Part shown: positions 24,001-35,115 of the stretch, piece after piece | Position numbering within the stretch: position 1 is the first letter of the stretch | Layout: every line of letters starts with the position of its first letter | Origin: Pisaster brevispinus | Taxonomy: Eukaryota > Echinodermata > Asteroidea > Forcipulatida > Asteriidae | Assembly: GCA_023634235.1 (NCBI GenBank) | Contig: JAMKCF010000003.1 | Span: 5,608,958 to 5,672,957 of the forward strand | Reading direction: 5' to 3' | DNA: 64,000 nucleotides | The notes under the pieces: model-generated | What the model was told of the DNA's origin: nothing | Seen by the model: only the letters and a program-made list of their open reading frames with translations | Databases searched by the model: none | Translations under genes and position numbers: made by a program

Positions 24001-27000
24001 CCACGTATCGCGCACCAAGTGAACTTTCCACGACGAAGTACTGTTTATGCTAATCTGTGAGTCCCAATCTATGATTAATTATCAATGGAAATTGAAGAAT
24101 TCTCGACACTTATTCACAGGACATTAAAATGCAAAATGAAGGGTTCTGTCGATTGAAACAGTGAGTTAAAAACATACTTCAACTATTCTATTTTATTGGT
24201 CTGAAGGCTGTACTGCGGAATGGATCATACTTTGCTTGGGAACAGGCATTCCAGTATAATCACAATAGTTTTGGTGTTGAATTGCATAATACTGTCAGAC
24301 TTTTTTGTCACATTGAGGAAGGATCCTAATAAGCAACTGTAAGGAGTAAGAGGTATTTCTTTCATATTATTTGGGTACACAAAAACAGTTTATGGAAATC
24401 TGAATACATCTAGAATACTTACTGCTGTAAATGATAAATTTTAAGTGTGTACTGCCCTTTTTCGACGCCATCCTTCGTTTGTTTTTCATAAGGTTCGTTT
24501 TTCCGCACTTCAATTCCTTCACCTCCTCCTGTTTCATTTTTGCTTGCTTCTGCCACGGCCCATAGTTGTGCGACTTGGTACTGAGGTCAGATAAGAAAAA
24601 AAGAACATTAATTGTATGTATCATAGACAAAACCATTTCAGGTCATTTGTTTATCCTGTAATCAGTATTTGTAATCTGTAATCTGGTCTTGGCGTTGGTG
24701 CCTTGTTCAAAAGATTTTCCAATGGAAAAAGTGAAGATGGCCTTGCCCTCTCAAAGATGAAATTCCATATCTGCAAACATGTGGGATGTTTATCAGAATT
24801 CCGTTTATCACTAGCGTCCACAATATTACACAGAACTGATTCCTATTCGTAATCCTAATCCATGAAAACTGCATGTCATCCATTGTATGCAAAGATTGAA
24901 GTGTGACTTCACAGTTGGTCCAATAGCACTCCGCACTACATATGTAATACTAAAAATAGAAGCTAAGTACCCAGATCTCAGACAAACGTGTCAAACTGTC
25001 GATGATGTGGTGATCATGAAAGTGGTGGAATGTTTGACTGACGGGGGGATATTTTGAGCAAAAGTGACATCATTAGTGCGGAGTGTTAGCGTAATTGGTC
25101 AGGGCAAGCAGTACAGGGGTTTTACTTTTAAACAAAACCCCTGTATCAAACAAATGTATGATGCATATTGCCTTTATTTTTGTCCATCTGTAGAACTTTC
25201 ATTGCATCGTGTCATGATGAACCTGTTTAAATTGTACAATTCAAATAACACTTAAATTCACTCGCTGTGGCCATGTACAGTTTGTACATACATGTACATA
25301 TTGTACATTACATAACTAGTACATACACTGTACATGTATTGATTTTATGCATCACTGCCTAATGGAACTTGGGTGTGCATCCCTTACACAGTGGAAATGA
25401 AACAGGTGGCTAAGCACTGGTATGGGTGTATAATAATTTGCATGGCACAATCGCATCACTTAACGATGATTTTATCAAAGAGGGTTTTTAACATTAATTA
25501 AAAATGAAGGGACAAATGTTGTATTGAACATGTAGACTTTGGGAAGCATGGCAGCTCAAGCTTCAGGAACCGTACAATTTTGTTGCATTATTGTACAGTA
25601 ATTTAATGGTAAAATCCTTGCTCTATGGAATTAATTTTACCATAGGGTAAGGATTTCACCATTCAATTTGTACAGTATGCTATGAGATAATTTTCATGGT
25701 TGTTCAGGGTAAAAGTGAGGCAACACATGGGTTACCACTTCCTCCAAAATCACAAAGTTAGCCTTGAAATATTAACTTTGTGTACAATAACTATACATAC
25801 GGCTGGATGCCTAAATTTGTACACAATCCATGACCTGTACAATAAAACTACAAGCCAGAAAAGTATGTTTTTGCAATGTAGGTGGCAGCAGACTCACTTG
25901 GGAACTATATCCTTAGTTCTTGAAAAAGGTGTGCATGCCCAGTTACAAAAACAATGGAAACTTAAATTTACATACGTATGCTCATGAACCGGGTTTGGAT
26001 AATGGTTAATGGAGACATATAACTGCCACCTCATCATGCTACATGTAGTTTCAATCATTGTGACTATTCAGTTTTTCAAGTACTAAACTACAAGGCAAAC
26101 TAAACTGACCGGGTAAAACTTAAATATCTTTGGGTCGAACAAAGACAAATTGACAAGAGTGGGACTTGAACCTGGGACCTCCGGGTTAACTTGTTGGTGC
26201 TCTACCAACTGAGCTAGCCCTAATGCTGGTGGTCATCCTATTTTGGCAATATCTTTATTCAGGGTGCCAGTCAAAATGCCATTCAACCTGTAACTGCCGT
26301 ATAGCCAGGGATCACGCCCAAGTTTACGATAAAACCTGGGAAGCGACTTTGTATTTCAAATATCAAGTAATAAACCACAAGGGAAACTAACTGGGTACAT
26401 TTTAAACAATAGAGCCTAGATCACCACAGTAATGACGTCACTTTTGCTAAAAATACTCATCTGTCAGACAAACATTCCACCACTTATGCGATTACCGCAT
26501 AATTGACGTGCCAAACTGCACTAGTAGTAGCATAGCAAGTTCATGTGAGTAAACATAATGTAAAACTTGGACATTAACCGTACACGTACATGTATGTTAT
26601 TGTTACTGAATTCTGATCTTTGCCTGAGATCTGGGTACATGTACAAATGTACTGTACAAAGATTCTATTGTCCATTTGTGAGGAGTGCTTATCAGATTTA
26701 AATTAACTTAGCTTTCCTCATTAAAAATGCCCACCCTTATATCAGTATGTAGCCAATTTGTTATTCATCCCCTGTGCAATAACCTCATTATAATCGTCCT
26801 AATTATTGTCTCAAATCACTGTAACCAGAGCAGCTGGTTGCTATGCAGAGTGATGTGTACAGTTGCAATAAACCGAGAGCCTTAGAACTCAAAGTGGCTG
26901 CCAACATGCAAGTGCACATTTTACTGTATCTAGGGCAGTTGGAGCACGTTGTGTCTACTTTCTGCTACCTGTGTGTGTTGTAAATATACAGTGAAACGAA

Positions 27001-30000
27001 AGAATCAGTTAAAAGAAACTTCTTCTTGCATCCAGGCCTGACCAGTGAAACTACACAGAGGCAACAGTGGCAATTGCCTAGACCTTGCCTTGGTGTCTTT
27101 AAGTGTGGATTCAGTTCCCAATAATGGCATTTTGGTCTTGAGCAAGATGCTTCACCATAATTGCTTTATCCTTTGGAAAGACGTTAATAATAATAATAAT
27201 AACACAGTACTTATATAGCGCATCACACAAAAGTCTCGATGCGCTTCACAACAATAAAGGCAACTAGACATAAGTTTTTGTTCCATAACAAAAACAAGGT
27301 GTTCGGTATAGACATTTTAGAGTTAGCAGAGGTAGTGTTTTCAAAGCTAAAACCGAAAAAACATAACTAAGTACGACAAATTGATACGTAAAGTCAATGG
27401 TAGAAGATTTCGTATTAGAAATAAAAAACTTTGATAAATTTAAAAACTGATGAAATCATTCCGTTTTCATAGCTCATTTTATTATCAAGACATTGAGATT
27501 CATAGTTATTGTTTTGCTGGAATTGACAGTCCTATGGGTAAAACTTTTTTTCATATAGAGGGACCATCTATTTTCAAGATCATATTGTTTGCAGGCCTCA
27601 AAACGAAGACCGGGAGTGATTATTTTCACATAAGCTCTCAGTTTTGACCAGAATTGAAGCTCACAGGGAGACACAGTTTGTGTAATCATGGTGCAAGTTA
27701 TGTATATACAAATTTTGGTTCTCCGGATAAAGGTTAATTTAATGTAAGGACGCCATCGAGTCGTCATCATCCCGAAAATAACTGCGGTTTCATCTACACA
27801 CTCGGGTCTAAGTATGTAAAGTTTTAGGTCTCAACCCTTTTTTGGTTAATGGGATATGAAGTTTTTAAGTATGGAATAAGCATCTTTCAGTTTCGACCAG
27901 AAGTAAAGGTCACAGAGCTGCATAGGGTCACACTTTGTGTAAAATAAAAAAAAATACACTCCATGGTCTTTCACATGGACCAAAGATCTGGTATGTAGCA
28001 GTTATAGTTTTCCAGATATGTTTTTTTGTAAAAATTAAACATTGATTCAATGTTATGACGTCATTGATGACGTAATCATGCCGAAAACCTCTGTGGTTTC
28101 ATTGACACACTAAGGTCTAAGTACATGGTTAGCTTAAAGTCAAAACCCTTTTTGGTTCAAGAGTTATGTTTTTGTCCATACACAGTACATATACATAATA
28201 TACCTGAGCGGGGATTAGCATCAATTCAATCCGATAGTTGAAAATTAAACCATGATAAAATAATGATTTTTGAAAGTAAAAAAACAAAACAAAAAACACT
28301 AGGCAAGTTCATGGATGAAACATATCAACATTATTGTAGACAAAAAAGGAATGCCCCCTCTTTTTAACGGTGATTTTGAAATAAAGCTTACCATTTTAAT
28401 CACCGTGTCTGAAGGGCATACTCAGAGGGCCTAGAGCGCCTTTGGCAGACATGGTCACGTCGATCAACCTGACGTGGGTCTCGGTGTTTGATGAGAAACA
28501 AACAAATGTCGTTCTTTTTCAGTTGAAGTTTTTGTCATTTAGTCAAAGTCATACAAATCCCTAAAGCAGGTGGACATCTCAGTAAAACCTCCTCTTTTAT
28601 TCCTTGTTTTCCATTAAGCCATCAGACGAGCACAGCAGAACTAAATTCACACTGAACTTTGAATGAGTTTGAGTTTTTTTATGTGCGGGACACGTGTTGT
28701 TACAACGTACAACTACAAGAATAAGCAACGCAATGATACATTTCCGTTGTGTGGGACTATACATGCTATACGCACAGGCTTCGTGGACTTTGAACCTTAT
28801 GAATAATGGAGCGGACAGTCAGTTACAGCGCTTTTCTCCCTACACAAATTAACTGCGGTTAATAAAAATACTAATTTTGGCTGTAACACCGATTTAGGAC
28901 CAGAAGTTGAGGTCATATTGGCATCATTTCTGTGCAAAAGTTTCGGAAGGATCACAGATCTACAATCTGATGTAAAAATTGTGATGAAATGATCAGTAGT
29001 TTTTGAGATATGAATTTTTTAAATATTCAACTTCCGGTTTGAACTGGAAGTCAAGGTCAAATGAGGTCGCGTTCATTGTAGCGTTTTTAGAGTCATACCG
29101 GGCCTATCCGATGATGTATAGATTGTGAAAATCCATTGTGTAGTTTTTGAGTTATGATTTTTTCAAATATTAACCTTTGAATTAATGTAACTCGACACCT
29201 GATGACGTCATCATGACGGGACCCAAAATGGTTTCATCTACTAATGAATATCTAACTATGTGTAAAGTTTCAAGTTTATATGAGCTTAGGAAGTGTGTCT
29301 TTGTTAGACGAAGTAAAAAAAAAAACCAAACAAACAAACAAACAAACAATAAGAAGAGGTCTTCGGACTTTTGTCCGAACACCTAATTACACATTGTAAA
29401 CAAGCATACAGGCAATTAAACAAGCAGGTAACTTTTAAGGAGCGATTTAAATACAATTTGAGTTCTTGCAGTTTTGATGTTATGAGGAAGAGAGTTCCAA
29501 AGAGAAGGTGATGAATGCATGAATGACCGATGTCCGTAAGTCTTAGTGCGAGTGACCGGTGTATTGAGCAGCCGCCCAGTACACTTACATGTATTGTGAG
29601 TGAAGGTGGTGTTTCTGGTATAGACTACATTTGCAATACATTTTACTTGTGCGTTGGCCTTAAATTGAGGTGCATGCTGGTCTCGATTTAAATTGGCATT
29701 ATCTAAACCAGCGTGCACCTCAATTTACCGCTAATGTGCAAGTAAAATGCATTAGCGAAGTAATCCATGGTTAAGTACAGATTGCATGGCACTCCTTCTA
29801 ACCCCTTCAAGGTGATCAAATTAATGCGTCTCATATTTCAAACAAGGTACTGCATTTTAAGTTGTGAAATGAGCAGCACTTTTTACACACCCATCAGGGC
29901 CTAATTTCTTCTGCTTTAAAGCAGACAATTTTGCTTAACAACTTTGTGCTTAGCAAACCTTAGCAGGATACCAGTCAAAGATGATGAATGTGACATATGG

Positions 30001-33000
30001 TATTTTGGCTGGCAACCTTATTCTGGTTGGAATATTTTTGTTGCGCTAAGCTACTTTTTGAACTTGTAAGCAGCTCTATGAAATTGGGCTCGGGTGTGAT
30101 GAAGGACTTTGATAGGAACTGTGTATTACTATAAGATTACATTAGTGAACATTAGTGCGTGCAGGGACCTTAACACATTGCACATATGGGTAGGTCTCTG
30201 TACTAATTGAGTCCTCATCGAGTGCACTTCCCTACCCCAGGTATCAAGGTATGCATAAATGTTTGTACAGTGTACTGTAGGGGGTGACAAGAGTCCAGAG
30301 CTTGCTATGCATCATGTACATGTACACATGTACACCACCCATTTCAAATGACACTGTGCATTTAAATTACTGGAATGATGGGGAAATCATTTCAACCCCT
30401 CCTACACTGTACATGTACCATGTTGTTGTTATTGTAATTCTTGGCATTATAGTGCTGTACACGTCATTGCCTCAGGGATGGAGCAGGATGTAGTGAGGTA
30501 CATTGAGTACATTGTTTCATATTCTACTGGAGTTTGTGAAAAAAAATTATTTAACATACATTGTGCATGATATTTGTCGCCATACATATGTAGGCTACAT
30601 TTCTTAGGGCTATCTAAAAACAATGATAATTATTCATCAGTTCAAAATAATGAACATACATATTTATTATCAATCTGATTTGAAAATCACACATTCTACA
30701 TATAAGTTCTACATCGGGTATTAAGTTAATTGTACCTAGCTGTCATATCATTAGAGTTTTTGACATGTAAAAAAACAACACACAACATTATCATGACACA
30801 ACAAGCAATAAGGTTGTCAAGTTACATGATGATTTAGGATGTCCTGTACGTAAAGGAGACAGGAATTAGACCAATGACAAGATAACTTTGAAAGTTATGT
30901 TCATATTATGCAAGCCATTTTGAGGTATGGTGGACACAATACAGGCCTTGAACTTCACCCTTGAAGGGGCACGGCAGTTTTCCTCTGGTAAGGGGCACTT
31001 CTATGATGAGGAAAATGTAAATCTGAGTTGGATCTTTGCAAAGGGCACCACAGCAAAAGCACAGGGCACGCGGCAGTTGCTGTGGGTGCCCTGGGTTAAT
31101 TCAAGGCCTGACAATACTATGACACTATAGGTTTGGGTAAATCTGTCTGTATACACCCAAACCAAACAGTGCACTCATATAGCGTCCACCATGCTTCAAA
31201 AAGGCTAACTAGGTGTGCTGTAGTGTACACACATGTAAGCATCATGTCACATAAAGTGGGCCTTTCAATTTATTTTCCACCATAACCACTAATCATATTG
31301 ATGTCCAGATGGACTTTTTCATTCAATGCCTCAAATGAAAGTCTTGAGTCAAGGTTAATTACTTAACAATGTAACATTGCAACCAAATGTGTATACAGTG
31401 CACACATCAGGTAATTCATCTTTGTGCAAAAAACGCATTATTCATCTTTGTGCAAAATTCACACTGTGTAGTCCTACATGTACTGTACACATGTCATCAC
31501 ATTTCTCCAATTAAGAGCAAGATGTTCATCTCATCGATTACACTCAATGTTATGTTATTGACCTACAACAATTTACACCCCATATAACGTACTAAATACC
31601 TACAATTATAATATATCAAAACCATAAACAAGCTAGCCTTGACAAACATGGGGGCAGCATCAGGCTGTGTCCGAATGTGGCGGCTATGGCTATGGCTACA
31701 GCTATGGCTGGATTGCTGCGTCATCATGCACTGAAGTATAGAATATCCTTAGCAACACCCTTAGCAATAGACATAGCCGTAGCTGCCAATTTTGCTATGG
31801 CGTAATCAGCAGTAAAAGTAAGGATTGTCTCTAGCCTGAGAAGACTGAAGAGGAGACCAGCAAGTCAGAGAATACAGGGTGTCAGAAAACAAGCACAAGT
31901 TAAAGCAACTCTCAAGACCAGAGTCCAGAATCTCACTCAACGTAAACACAGCGTAATCAATGAGCAAGAGTGCTTGCTGTACTCATCGCGAAAAAAAACA
32001 AAAATGTACAACATGCACTAGTTATGAAAGGAGTGGACAAGCTTACCTCTTCCACAGTTAGTGGCAAAACAATCCGGCTGGAAAGAAAGACAAAAAAACA
32101 CATTAACATTTGAAATTATTGGACACCTGATGACGCCACCATGGAGTCATTGTACACGTACTGTCTTCATGTCGAGTTTCAATGTTCAATTCAATTTAGT
32201 TTCAATTAGTAGCAATGCTGCAGAGAAGAGTTGGGAATGAAGAAGAATGGAGAAAAACAAAAAAATTGACAATATGAAGAGGGGTGCTGCCCATGTCCCA
32301 ACACCAAACAATTTTAATAGTTTGCATTATGGTAAGATGTTAAAACATCATCAAGGTGTGCATTAGGGAACTGCAGTTTACAGTACATGTCTTGCACTCA
32401 ATTTGCATTTGTTGATTACAACAACATGCTGTCAATGGAATAAATTTTTCCGGGTGGTGGCAACTGGTAACCCACTGTAGAAAAGAGTTGGTTTTTAATG
32501 CCACATTCAGGCCCTTTTTTCCCGTGGACCCCACCCCTGTATTCTCTGCTCACCTCATTCAGGAAAACAAACAAACAAGCAAAACAAACAAAAGCAGTTT
32601 AGTCTGATAATTTTATTATTGAAATACTTGGTGAAGGAGAGTTTTACTTTATGATTGGTATTCATCAAAATAACTGAAAAAGTTTCCTTCTCAAACCTTA
32701 CATTTTATTGACTTGACACTGTACAAATTTTTCTCAGATACTGTCAAATTGCCACATGTGTAAAAAACACACGAAAAATGAAGAAAAAAACCCAGACTGT
32801 GTATACATAAATTGTTTGTAGATGTTTTTTCTTTCTGAAAACTGGGCCATCTAATTTGATTCTAATACAAACCATCTTGGATGAATTGTATTGGAATTTA
32901 TTTCTTCTTCTAAAAACCTATCGCAACTTTAATGTTGATGCAACCTTGTCAAAAGATAATAGAAAGGACTGAATTCTGTGAGGAAGGAACTAATACATTC

Positions 33001-35115
33001 TGATAACAGGTTGGTGATATCAGTATTCAGTAGCCTGTGTTTTTTCAAGGAGAGAAATTTACTGTCTATCTGATATCATAAGCTATTTTAAACAATGACC
33101 CTAAAATTGGGTCTATCACAGGCAATGAAGGTATTAGTGCAGTTGCAACCCATAAAGTTACTTGGTGTGCATGTGACCAGTACCGGGGCCAGGGTCAGCT
33201 TTATGGTTAAGTTAAGATCAATGCAATAACTAGAAGTTATAAAGTTTTACAAAATACAGTACAGCTTATAATGTACATTGGTGAATGTGCTTTTACTTTT
33301 CAGAGCTCAATTTTCACAAAAATGTTTGATGAAATTTAATATTTATATTGTGTCAAAGCGGTCTAGAGAATCAAACTCAAGTTCTGATGGCCGAATCATT
33401 AGAATGTGGGTTCTAATCCTGGTAGTGACACTTGTAATCTCGGGCAAGACACTACTATAATTGCTTCTCAAGTTCTCACGACCATGGAGTAAATGTGTCC
33501 CTGCGAGGAAAAAGACTGTTAATGTGGATGATTAACAACCTGTGTACAAATTTGGCTTGCAGGTGCTGCATACTCCAAAGGAGTTGAGATTATTTCGGGA
33601 GGCAGAATGAACAGGGGTAGTAATAGTGTGAAGTGCTTTGATACGTTTAAAAGGGTTTTCCATGCAAACACAGGGCAGTCATGGTGCAGTACACAACCAC
33701 AATTGGTCCATTTCGTGTGCATGAGGTCATCATCGAGGAATGCCGAGTAATGCTGTTGTGTCATATAACAGCCGTAACCCCCTCCCCGCACAATACTGAC
33801 GCTGACAGTATTTTGACCTTGAAAATGTAGGCTAATTGAATGGTAAAAATTTACTGTAACGAAGTAAGTCAGCTCGTCAACTCAAACTGAATGCTATACT
33901 GTAAAGCTCCATAAATAGTGAGACTCCCTGCACTTCTTGGCCCTACGCCAACGTAGCATCAGCGTGATGGTCTTTCATTATATAGCAACTCAAGTTTTTT
34001 TGACAAAATCATTTTTAGAGCAAGTTAGTTTTGGTGTCATTTTATAAAGAATCTCTGTTAAACTGATGCACATTCACTGTTTTACTTCTAGTTAGTAATA
34101 GTAGTCTTTGATCCAACAGACAATATTCATCACAGTGCCATCACCTTTCGGCCATTCAGCAAAATCAACCAGACAGATAGCTATAAGTTCTATGAGGGCG
34201 TGCGTAGCCAAGAAGCGAAGGGAGTCAATCAATCATATTGGCAGTGGCACTAGTTTAGTACTTAGAATGGAGCTATACCACTGCCATGGTAATGTATGTT
34301 CTGTCCCAACTTGACAATCGTCCCAACTATAGTTGGGACTGGTCCCAACTTGAGTGTTAAAGTTGGGGCGTCCCAACTATAGTTGGGATCGCAGTAAACA
34401 CAGAGCACCACCCTCTATGAATAAACTAAAAACAAATGAGTCTGTACAGAGCTGAGGTGCAGGTTTGAAATAAAGCATCTATCGTACCCCGTCTTACTCT
34501 TAGTCTTAGTGTCACACACACAGCAATCCACGCATGATTGATCACGGTTATCCTGTACATGCAACTATAGTTGGGACGATTGTCAAGTTGGGACGGAACT
34601 TATACATTACAGGCAGGACAGGTTTGACTTGGACTTGGATTGGAGAAGAATTGCACTTACTTCGTTAAAAATCTATCAAAATATGTTATCATTCAGTAAC
34701 ATTTTCAAATTCAAAATATTGTCAGTAGTCAGGTAGTGTCAGTATTGTGCAGGCTGTGATATGACACAACAGCATTAACCTGCATTCCTGCAAGATAACC
34801 TCACATGCCCACGAAATGGACCGATAGTCATGATTATTGATAGTGGTTCGTTGTGTACTGCACCATGACTGCACTGTGTTTGCTTCAATGGGAAACCCCT
34901 AGCCTATGACTTGAGTATGACATTCCATTCAGTGGATTGAGACGGAGACCACATCGACAAAAAGATCGCCGTATTCTATTGTATTTCCACAGTTCAACCC
35001 TAAACCACACCATTAAACACAACGTATTTTTACTAAGATTCTCATTTTTTGGCGTTTTCACCTCATGAGAAGTCTCAAAATGACAAAATACTTACAATTC
35101 CTTTCGTAGGACCAT
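18062..35115 (-). CDS. Class I phosphatidylinositol transfer protein (PITP alpha/beta orthologue), 10 exons
   Basis: Cytosolic START-like protein that exchanges phosphatidylinositol and phosphatidylcholine between membranes. Exons in transcription order: 35115-35096, 32077-32047, 24580-24423, 23745-23646, 23155-23078, 21227-21147, 20338-20258, 19587-19492, 19287-19165, 18103-18062. All introns are GT-AG and phases agree; total 810 nt (269 aa), matching vertebrate PITPNA/PITPNB (about 270). It starts MVLRKEF then [17 protein letters not shown]. Family landmarks: [12 protein letters not shown] near residue 30, [11 protein letters not shown] (T62 and K64, corresponding to T59 and K61), WNAYPYC (N93, C98), [25 protein letters not shown] (202-203) and [11 protein letters not shown]. 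It has no FFAT or C-terminal RdgB extension, so it is class I, not class II. I cannot split alpha from beta. Introns reach about 7.5 kb and hold LINE, SINE and MITE copies. Confidence 0.96.
18390..18850 (-). mobile_element. LINE reverse-transcriptase C-terminal fragment
   Basis: Within the last PITP intron, the minus strand reads like the region after the RT domain of non-LTR elements (VYKMYIGP-, IQKRAL-like segments) with frameshifts and stops. It is decayed and has no open frame. Confidence 0.5.
21911..22913. mobile_element. About 1-kb DNA transposon relic with TIRs and subterminal ATAAACCGC repeats
   Basis: The left end CGTAATTTTCGGATTATAAA is mirrored at the right end (complement of TTTATAATCCGAAAATTACG). 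Next to both ends are repeated GCGTATAAACCGC units, four on the left near 21929-22020 and inverted versions on the right near 22815-22890. It is bounded by TA. No transposase frame is visible. It lies in a PITP intron. Confidence 0.8.
23380..23480. mobile_element. MITE of the GGTGGCAGCAG family, copy 1
   Basis: GGGAGACTTTTGGTGGCAGA and GATGGCAGTAGACTTATAC resemble the better-preserved element at 38368-38505. It lies in a PITP intron. Confidence 0.45.
25877..25985. mobile_element. MITE of the GGTGGCAGCAG family, copy 2
   Basis: GTAGGTGGCAGCAGACTCAC followed by TGTGCATGCCCAG and ACAATGGAAACTTAAATTT aligns to the 38368-38505 element. The right inverted end is lost. Confidence 0.5.
26155..26222 (-). 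mobile_element. tRNA-derived SINE head, minus strand
   Basis: On the minus strand, GGGCTAGCTCAGTTGGTAGA (A box) is followed by GGTTCAAGTCC (B box). The anticodon stem does not pair, so this is a SINE head and not a tRNA gene. Confidence 0.6.
27075..27185 (+). mobile_element. SINE remnant (GAGCAAGATGCTTCACCATAATTGCTT family)
   Basis: GATTCAGTTCCCAATAATGG then CTTGAGCAAGATGCTTCACC is a diverged copy of the SINE whose other members read TTCGAATCC...GCAAGACACTT (near 1600, 33390, 48340, 49830). Confidence 0.45.
27187..27296 (-). mobile_element. LINE 3' tail with AAT microsatellite
   Basis: An AATAATAAT run is followed by ATATAGCGCATCACAC and GATGCGCTTCACAACAATAA, the AAGCGC...GGCGC tail pattern seen at the 3' ends of the other L2/CR1-like copies in this window (40557, 51318). 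Confidence 0.55.
27297..29384. mobile_element. 2.1-kb element with 10-bp TIRs and diverged internal repeats, inserted in a LINE remnant
   Basis: It begins AGGTGTTCGG (27297-27306) and ends CCGAACACCT (29375-29384). The interior holds several diverged repeat units sharing (C/G)ACCAGAA-TGA-GGTCA, GACGTCAT-ATGACG and GGTTTCAT(C/T) motifs, near 27640, 27890, 28070, 28900 and 29190. It sits between a LINE tail (27187-27296) and LINE coding sequence (from 29385). No transposase frame is visible. Confidence 0.55.
29385..29725 (-). mobile_element. LINE ORF2 C-terminal fragment
   Basis: Minus-strand translation gives [20 protein letters not shown] then LPHNIKTA, the conserved C-terminus after the RT of L2/CR1-type ORF2. 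It is truncated upstream. Confidence 0.75.
29636..29757. repeat. Hairpin of about 50-bp inverted arms at the LINE fragment edge
   Basis: CATTTTACTTGTGCGTTGGC and TTAAATTGAGGTGCATGCTGG are mirrored by CCAGCGTGCACCTCAATTTA and GTGCAAGTAAAATGC. The arms meet near 29700 with a short loop. Confidence 0.7.
29894..30092. mobile_element. Short MITE, GGGCCTAATTT / AAATTGGGCTC ends
   Basis: Roughly 200 bp with TTTGCTTAACAACTTTGTGC and TGCTTAGCAAACCTTAGCAGG and a terminal AAGCAGCTCTATGAAATTGG. Same family as 8893-9064. Confidence 0.6.
33355..33612 (+). mobile_element. SINE (GTGGGTTC-AATCCTGGT / GCAAGACACT family)
   Basis: GAATGTGGGTTCTAATCCTG (B-box-like), GGGCAAGACACTACTATAAT and, about 100 bp on, GTGCTGCATACTCCAAAGGA. 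The same order of blocks is seen near 1600-1720 and 48330-48490, defining a family of about 250 bp. Confidence 0.6.
34297..34600. mobile_element. Shorter copy of the palindromic MITE (see 7390-7958)
   Basis: Starts TGTTCTGTCCCAACTTGACA and ends TTGTCAAGTTGGGACGGAAC. It carries the same GTTGGGAC-TCCCAAC palindromes and a shared inner block (TGCAGTAAACACAGAGCACC-like on the inverted strand). The right arm is truncated relative to the left. It lies in PITP intron 1. Confidence 0.8.

Larger units (their letters stand above)
24968..26640. mobile_element. Candidate 1.7-kb inverted-repeat element in PITP intron 2
   Basis: The left side has TACCCAGATCTCAGACAAA (from 24968), GTGGTGGAATGTTTGACTGA (near 25021) and AGCAAAAGTGACATCATTAG (near 25057). 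The right side carries inverted counterparts near 26620-26640, 26465-26485 and 26430-26450. Order and orientation fit long imperfect terminal inverted repeats. No transposase is visible, and a SINE and a MITE lie inside. Confidence 0.55.

Noticed and set aside
26155..26222. tRNA gene
   Set aside because: A and B boxes are present, but the anticodon and acceptor stems do not pair; related copies elsewhere indicate a SINE.
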